Shown one piece after another: positions 60,382-64,000 of a stretch of 64,000 nt of DNA (positions are counted from its first letter, which is position 1; each line of letters opens with the position of its first letter). The notes under the pieces are model-generated. The model made no database searches and was not told the DNA's origin. It saw only the letters and a program-made list of their open reading frames with translations. Made by a program: the position numbers and the translations under genes. This DNA is from Alphaproteobacteria bacterium (GTDB taxonomy: Bacteria > Pseudomonadota > Alphaproteobacteria > Sphingomonadales > Sphingomonadaceae), in assembly GCA_030424845.1 (NCBI GenBank), contig JAUHWC010000007.1:1-64000 (forward strand), given 5' to 3'.

Positions 60382-61804
60382 GCCAGCTCACTCCGTCGCG
60401 TTCGGCAAGGGCGATGGCTGCGCTCGGCCCCCAGCTGCCGGAGGCATAGGGCTTGGGCAGAACGCCCTCCTTGGCCCATGTCTCGCGGATGGCATCGATC
60501 CATTGCCACTGCGCCTCGACCTCGTCACGCCGCACGAACAAGGTCTGGTCACCGTCGATCAGGTCCAGCAGCAGGCGTTCATAGGCGATGCGGTGATGGG
60601 TTCCCTTGAACGCATCGGGCATGGCGATATCCAGCGGCACGGAACGCAGGGTCATGCCTTCCTGGTCGATGCCGGGCACCTTGGCCATCAGGGTGAAGGA
60701 GATGTTTTCTTCCGGCTGGATACCGATCAGCAGCTTGTTGGCCTTCATCCTCGCGCCGGGGAAGATCGAGTGCGGCACCTGCTTGAACTGGACCACGATC
60801 TCGGTCACGCGCTCGTGCAGGCGCTTGCCCGTGCGCAGGTAGAACGGCACGCCGCGCCAGCGCCAGTTGTCGACATGCGCCTTAAGGGCAACGAACGTCT
60901 CGGTATCGCTGTCGCGCCCCAGCTCCTCGTCATAGCCGGGCACGATCTGGCCGTTGCTTGCCCCGCCGCGATACTGGCCCGTCACGGTCTCGTCAGCCGA
61001 GATCGGGCGCAGTGCGCGCAGCACCTTCACCTTTTCATCGCGCACGGCGTTGGCCGTGAAACTGGAGGGGGGCTCCATCGCCACCAGCGCCAGCAATTGC
61101 AGCATGTGGTTCTGCACCATGTCGCGCAGCGCGCCCGAGCCGTCGTAATATTCCACGCGGCTTTCCAGCCCCACGGTTTCCGCCACGGTGATCTGGACGT
61201 GGTCGATATATTGCGAGCGCCACAGCGGCTCGAACATCAGGTTCGCAAAGCGCAAGGCGAGCAGGTTCTGCACCGTCTCCTTGCCGAGGTAATGGTCGAT
61301 GCGGAAGATCCGGCTTTCCGGGAAGGCCGATGCCACCGCGTCGTTGATCTCGCAGCTCGATGCAAGATCGGTCCCCAGCGGCTTTTCCAGGCTGATGCGC
61401 GCACCTTCCCCGGCAAGGCCGGCAGCGGCCAGTCCTTCGATGGTCGGCTTGAACAGGCCCGGAGCGGTGGAGAGGAAAATCGCCAGGTCCTCGCCCGGCC
61501 CGGCCTTCTTGGCCAGTTCCTTGTATCCTTCGGGCGTGGTGACATCGAGCTGCTGGTAATGCAGCCGGGCCATGAAGTCCGCCATGCCGCCGCGCCGTTC
61601 GGCGGGCAGGAACTTCTCCAGCGCATCGCGGGCGAAGTTGCGGAACTCGCCATCGGTCATTTCCGACCGTGCCGTGCCGACAATCCGCAGGTCCTCCGCC
61701 ACCAGCCCCTCGGTATGCAGGGCGCAAAGGCTGGGCAGCAGCATCCGGCGCGAAAGGTCTCCGGTAGCACCGAAAAGCAGGAGGGTCTGGGCTTGTGAAG
61801 TCAT
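60374..61804 (-). CDS. zwf: Glucose-6-phosphate 1-dehydrogenase
   Basis: The 476-residue enzyme has the NADP fold [20 protein letters not shown], the substrate signature [20 protein letters not shown] with catalytic His and Lys, LEKPLGTD, and [27 protein letters not shown]. It oxidises glucose-6-phosphate to the lactone and feeds edd. 6-phosphogluconolactonase (pgl) is absent from the operon. It is the first gene; a TATAAT box and two dyads lie upstream. Confidence 0.96.
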   Translation of the reverse strand: MTSQAQTLLLFGATGDLSRRMLLPSLCALHTEGLVAEDLRIVGTARSEMTDGEFRNFARDALEKFLPAERRGGMADFMARLHYQQLDVTTPEGYKELAKKAGPGEDLAIFLSTAPGLFKPTIEGLAAAGLAGEGARISLEKPLGTDLASSCEINDAVASAFPESRIFRIDHYLGKETVQNLLALRFANLMFEPLWRSQYIDHVQITVAETVGLESRVEYYDGSGALRDMVQNHMLQLLALVAMEPPSSFTANAVRDEKVKVLRALRPISADETVTGQYRGGASNGQIVPGYDEELGRDSDTETFVALKAHVDNWRWRGVPFYLRTGKRLHERVTEIVVQFKQVPHSIFPGARMKANKLLIGIQPEENISFTLMAKVPGIDQEGMTLRSVPLDIAMPDAFKGTHHRIAYERLLLDLIDGDQTLFVRRDEVEAQWQWIDAIRETWAKEGVLPKPYASGSWGPSAAIALAERDGVSWHE

Positions 61805-61879
61805 ACAAAATCCCTGTTGGCGGTGGGAATGCCCTGCATACTACGCCTGCCTCTTGCTGCACTGCAATAGAAGCGGGGC

Positions 61880-61885
61880 ATTATA
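61880..61885 (-). promoter_or_regulatory. Probable -10 box (TATAAT) of zwf operon
   Basis: A perfect TATAAT lies 76 bases upstream of the zwf start on the minus strand. No good -35 box is seen 16-18 bases before it, so an activator or an extended contact may be needed; a dyad (61889-61905) sits just there. Confidence 0.5.
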
Positions 61886-61888
61886 CGC

Positions 61889-61905
61889 ATTTTCCGCCCG
61901 AAAAT
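61889..61905. promoter_or_regulatory. Inverted repeat ATTTTC-N5-GAAAAT at the zwf promoter
   Basis: Six-base arms match perfectly over CGCCC. It begins four bases upstream of the TATAAT box (between -10 and -35), a position where a bound regulator would affect RNA polymerase. Confidence 0.4.
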
Positions 61906-61956
61906 CCTCTTCCACTGGCTTGGTCCGGTCACTTGGCTTGTGCGGCCCACCAAATT

Positions 61957-61972
61957 TTGTGAACGTTCACAA
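61957..61972. promoter_or_regulatory. 16-base perfect palindrome TTGTGAACGTTCACAA, probable LacI-type operator
   Basis: The sequence is fully self-complementary with a central CG pair, a form typical of LacI-family operators. It lies about 72 bases upstream of the zwf -10 box, in the spacer before the Entner-Doudoroff operon. No regulator gene is adjacent. Confidence 0.65.
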
Positions 61973-62000
61973 TAGAGGCGCCCGAGGGCGCTGGCAAGGG

Positions 62001-62807
62001 CTATTCGCCCGCGCCGGCCGACACGCTGATGGCGTGCTCGCCATAAATCGCGAACCCGAACACGGTCATGAAGCTGACATCGGCCGCGTCACGCCCCACG
62101 CCGATCTTGGCCGTTTGGACAGGGTCTGCCATGCCGGTGGGGTCGATCATGAACCACGCGCCGCCGCCGGGTGTTTGCGGATCAGCCAGGAAAACCTCGG
62201 CCACGGCATGGAAGTCCTGCGGGGTCACGCCCGGGGCAAAGCAACTGACATAGCGGGCCGGGATGGTGGCGGCGCGGGACAGGGCAATCATGCCATGGGC
62301 AAAGTCGCGGCAGATGCCGCGCCGCTCAACGAAGGTGTCGACCGCGCTGGTGCTGGTATTGCTGCTGCCCGGCTCGTAAGCGATCTCCTCGGCAATCCAG
62401 CGGGACATGGCGGCGATCTTCGCCCCGCCTTGCTGATCGCCAAAGCGGTTCTGCACGAAGCTCTGCATCCTGTCTGCCTGGCAATATCGGCTGTCGAACA
62501 GGTATTGCACGGTTTCGCCCGGAAGGCTGTGCGGGTCCATCGCCGGCAACGTCTCGATCTCCGGTGCGAGGCGTTGCACATCGACGCGTGCCGCGTAATC
62601 GACCGTGATCTCGCCTTCTCCACGCAACCAGATCCGTTCCCCGATCCCATCCTGTGCCGGGACCCGGGCCATGTGCTGCGTTTCGGATATCCGGCAACGG
62701 TTTTCCAGCACGCGCTGTTCGGGCAGGTCGACAACCTCGAACTGAAGCAGCGTATCGCTCGGCCGTTCGAGCGTGAAGGAGAAGCGGGCGGAGATATCGA
62801 GAGGCAT
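62001..62807 (-). CDS. Transglutaminase-like cysteine protease-fold protein
   Basis: The 268-residue cytoplasmic protein has an N-terminal beta domain (FTLERPSDTLLQFEVVDLPEQ) and the transglutaminase core with RRGICRDFAHGMIAL (Cys), DFHAVAEVFLADP (His) and WFMIDPTGMADP (Asp). Such bacterial proteins are usually peptidases or amidases of unknown substrate, not cross-linking enzymes. The yjbQ gene precedes it by 35 bases on the same strand. No signal peptide is seen. Confidence 0.85.
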   Translation of the reverse strand: MPLDISARFSFTLERPSDTLLQFEVVDLPEQRVLENRCRISETQHMARVPAQDGIGERIWLRGEGEITVDYAARVDVQRLAPEIETLPAMDPHSLPGETVQYLFDSRYCQADRMQSFVQNRFGDQQGGAKIAAMSRWIAEEIAYEPGSSNTSTSAVDTFVERRGICRDFAHGMIALSRAATIPARYVSCFAPGVTPQDFHAVAEVFLADPQTPGGGAWFMIDPTGMADPVQTAKIGVGRDAADVSFMTVFGFAIYGEHAISVSAGAGE

Positions 62808-62842
62808 AGGGGCCTTTGACCGGATGGAGGGGCAGCGCTTTG

Positions 62843-63259
62843 TCAGTCGCCGCTGACATGGGCGACGACCTGCCGCCTGTGGGGGTGGGATCGGTGTTCG
62901 GCAAGATAAATGCCCTGCCAGGTGCCCAGCGCCATGCGCCCGTTGACCACCGGGATCGCCAGCGAGGCACCGGTCAGCGCGCTGCGGATGTGGGCAGGCA
63001 TGTCATCCGGCCCTTCGTCGTCATGCTCAAAGCCCGCGCCTTCGGGGGCCACCATCTCGAACCAGCGCAGGATATCGCGCCGCACGGCGGGGGCCGCATT
63101 CTCGTTGATCAGCAGGCTGGCGGAGGTGTGCCGGCAGAACAGCGTGACAAGGCCAGTCTCGATGCCGGTGCCGGCAAGCCAGCGGGCAACCTCCTCGGTG
63201 AATTCCACCAGCGACTTGCCGTGGGTGGAGATGGTGAAGCTCTGCGTGTGGTGAGGCAT
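62843..63259 (-). CDS. yjbQ: YjbQ/UPF0047 family protein
   Basis: The 138-residue protein has the UPF0047 signature CRHTSASLLINENAAPAVRRD with clustered His residues, GPDDMPAHIRSALTGASLAIPV and GTWQGIYLAEHRSHPHRRQV. The family is small, metal-site-bearing and trimeric; some members have thiamine-phosphate synthase activity, but the cellular role is unsettled. Start ATG 63259 (MPHHTQ) fits the family; an upstream ATG at 63274 is weaker. Confidence 0.9.
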   Translation of the reverse strand: MPHHTQSFTISTHGKSLVEFTEEVARWLAGTGIETGLVTLFCRHTSASLLINENAAPAVRRDILRWFEMVAPEGAGFEHDDEGPDDMPAHIRSALTGASLAIPVVNGRMALGTWQGIYLAEHRSHPHRRQVVAHVSGD

Positions 63260-63471
63260 GGACCGGCTATACAAGAGCTTGCATCCGAGCGCGAGGGCAT
63301 GGCGCTTTCCTACATCATCCTGCCGCTGGCAGGAGCCGGGCGGCTCTTTCCCAACTGTCGATCACCTTCGCCCGACTTCCGGCGGGCGGATCCTGCCTGC
63401 TTACCGGGGAGCGGATTTTCAACTCAAGAACAGTGTTCCATGTGTTCCATCGTTCAGATGGATCGCGCGGT

Positions 63472-64000
63472 TTATGAACGGATTGCGCCGAACAGGTCGT
63501 GCGCGTCCGATTCCTCGACTTCGACATCCACGAAGTCGCCCGGCTGCAAGTCTGCCGGCACGCTACGCAGGTATACCGCGCCGTCGATCTCCGGTGCATC
63601 GGCCTGGCTGCGGCCGGTTGCGCCGATGTCGCCGTCCTCGTCAGGCTCGCCCACCTCGTCGATGATGACGGGAATGGTGCGGCCCACCTTGGCGGCGAGC
63701 TTGGCGGCGCTGATCTGTTCGGTCAGTTCCATCACGCGGGCGAAGCGCTCTTCCTTCACTTCCTCCGGCACGTGGTCAGGCAAGGCATTGGCTTGCGCGC
63801 CCTCGACCGGCTCGAAGCGGAATGCGCCGACGCGGTCAAGCCGGGCTTCCTGCAGCCATTCGAGGAGGTATTCGAAATCCGCCTCTGTCTCTCCCGGGAA
63901 GCCGACCACGAAGCTGGAACGGATCGCGATATCGGGGCAGATCTCGCGCCACTTGGTGAGCCGTTCGAGCACCTTCGCCTCGTTCGCGGGGCGCTTCATG
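63472..64000 (-). CDS. rimO: Ribosomal protein S12 methylthiotransferase RimO, C-terminal part (cut by window edge)
   Basis: About 176 C-terminal residues are visible; the N-terminus lies beyond the right edge. [20 protein letters not shown] and [20 protein letters not shown] are the end of the radical-SAM barrel. The rest contains the TRAM domain, with [15 protein letters not shown]-like strand, [18 protein letters not shown] and [19 protein letters not shown]. The radical-SAM cysteines are out of view. RimO adds a methylthio group to Asp of ribosomal protein S12. Confidence 0.9.
   Translation of the reverse strand, partial: MKRPANEAKVLERLTKWREICPDIAIRSSFVVGFPGETEADFEYLLEWLQEARLDRVGAFRFEPVEGAQANALPDHVPEEVKEERFARVMELTEQISAAKLAAKVGRTIPVIIDEVGEPDEDGDIGATGRSQADAPEIDGAVYLRSVPADLQPGDFVDVEVEESDAHDLFGAIRS

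Noticed and set aside
63260-63471. Possible small RNA or gene between yjbQ and rimO
   Set aside because: Only a short AGTGTTCCATGTGTTCC repeat is visible (about 63431-63447); no terminator, cloverleaf or convincing reading frame.

Overview
The window looks like chromosomal DNA of a high-GC alphaproteobacterium of the Sphingomonadales, most likely an Erythrobacteraceae/Novosphingobium-type organism. The support is the PhyR general stress regulator with GGAAC-N17-GTT (EcfG-type) promoters, an RcdA/DUF1465 protein, ClpS, LptF/LptG, PHA synthase and phasin, a complete Entner-Doudoroff operon, Rieske and cupin catabolic genes, and many GTG/TTG starts. Family assignments come from motif and domain recognition by eye; no search was run.

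Layout. Positions 1-2.3 kb are an A/T-richer accessory patch next to a tRNA-Cys/tRNA-Thr pair. It holds the start of a secreted G8-domain protein and a chimeric gene that joins a ParB-type domain to the tail of a large serine recombinase. From 2.6 to 8.1 kb there is a small catabolic set: FAD oxidoreductase, IlvD/Edd-type dehydratase, aromatic-acid-type MFS transporter and a winged-helix regulator. From 8.2 to 21.0 kb the genes are mostly core: an AlaC-like aminotransferase, PHA synthase, a VCBS-repeat protein, an unusual phasin, ClpS, LptF/LptG, a desaturase, a GNAT-like protein, two stress-type response regulators including PhyR, and a ModE-like HTH protein.

From 21.2 to 37.1 kb lies a large catabolic block. 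A plus-strand operon encodes a two-subunit thiamine-diphosphate E1, a free-standing lipoyl-domain protein, a TIM-barrel isomerase and two SDR dehydrogenases. It converges on a MATE gene and on a long minus-strand operon: two DAD-family cupins, a Rieske oxygenase, an SDR, two MDR alcohol dehydrogenases and a periplasmic metallo-beta-lactamase-fold hydrolase. MFS, VOC, class II aldolase and [2Fe-2S] genes follow. The block looks like a peripheral pathway for an oxygenated, probably aromatic or diol/ketol-bearing substrate; the substrate is not known.

From 37.2 to 64 kb: an iron-type TonB receptor behind Fur-like boxes, an ArsC-like reductase, a methyltransferase, LipB, a lipoprotein, a CitE-like lyase, NadA, an MBL hydrolase, GlpK, RcdA-like and two divergent DUF465 proteins, PtsP, a RodZ-like protein, a CpoB-like protein, TilS and an L,D-transpeptidase. 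The zwf-edd-glk-eda operon follows; its last gene encodes a PEP-carboxylase relative with several altered active-site residues. The window ends with a transglutaminase-like protein, YjbQ and the C-terminal part of RimO.
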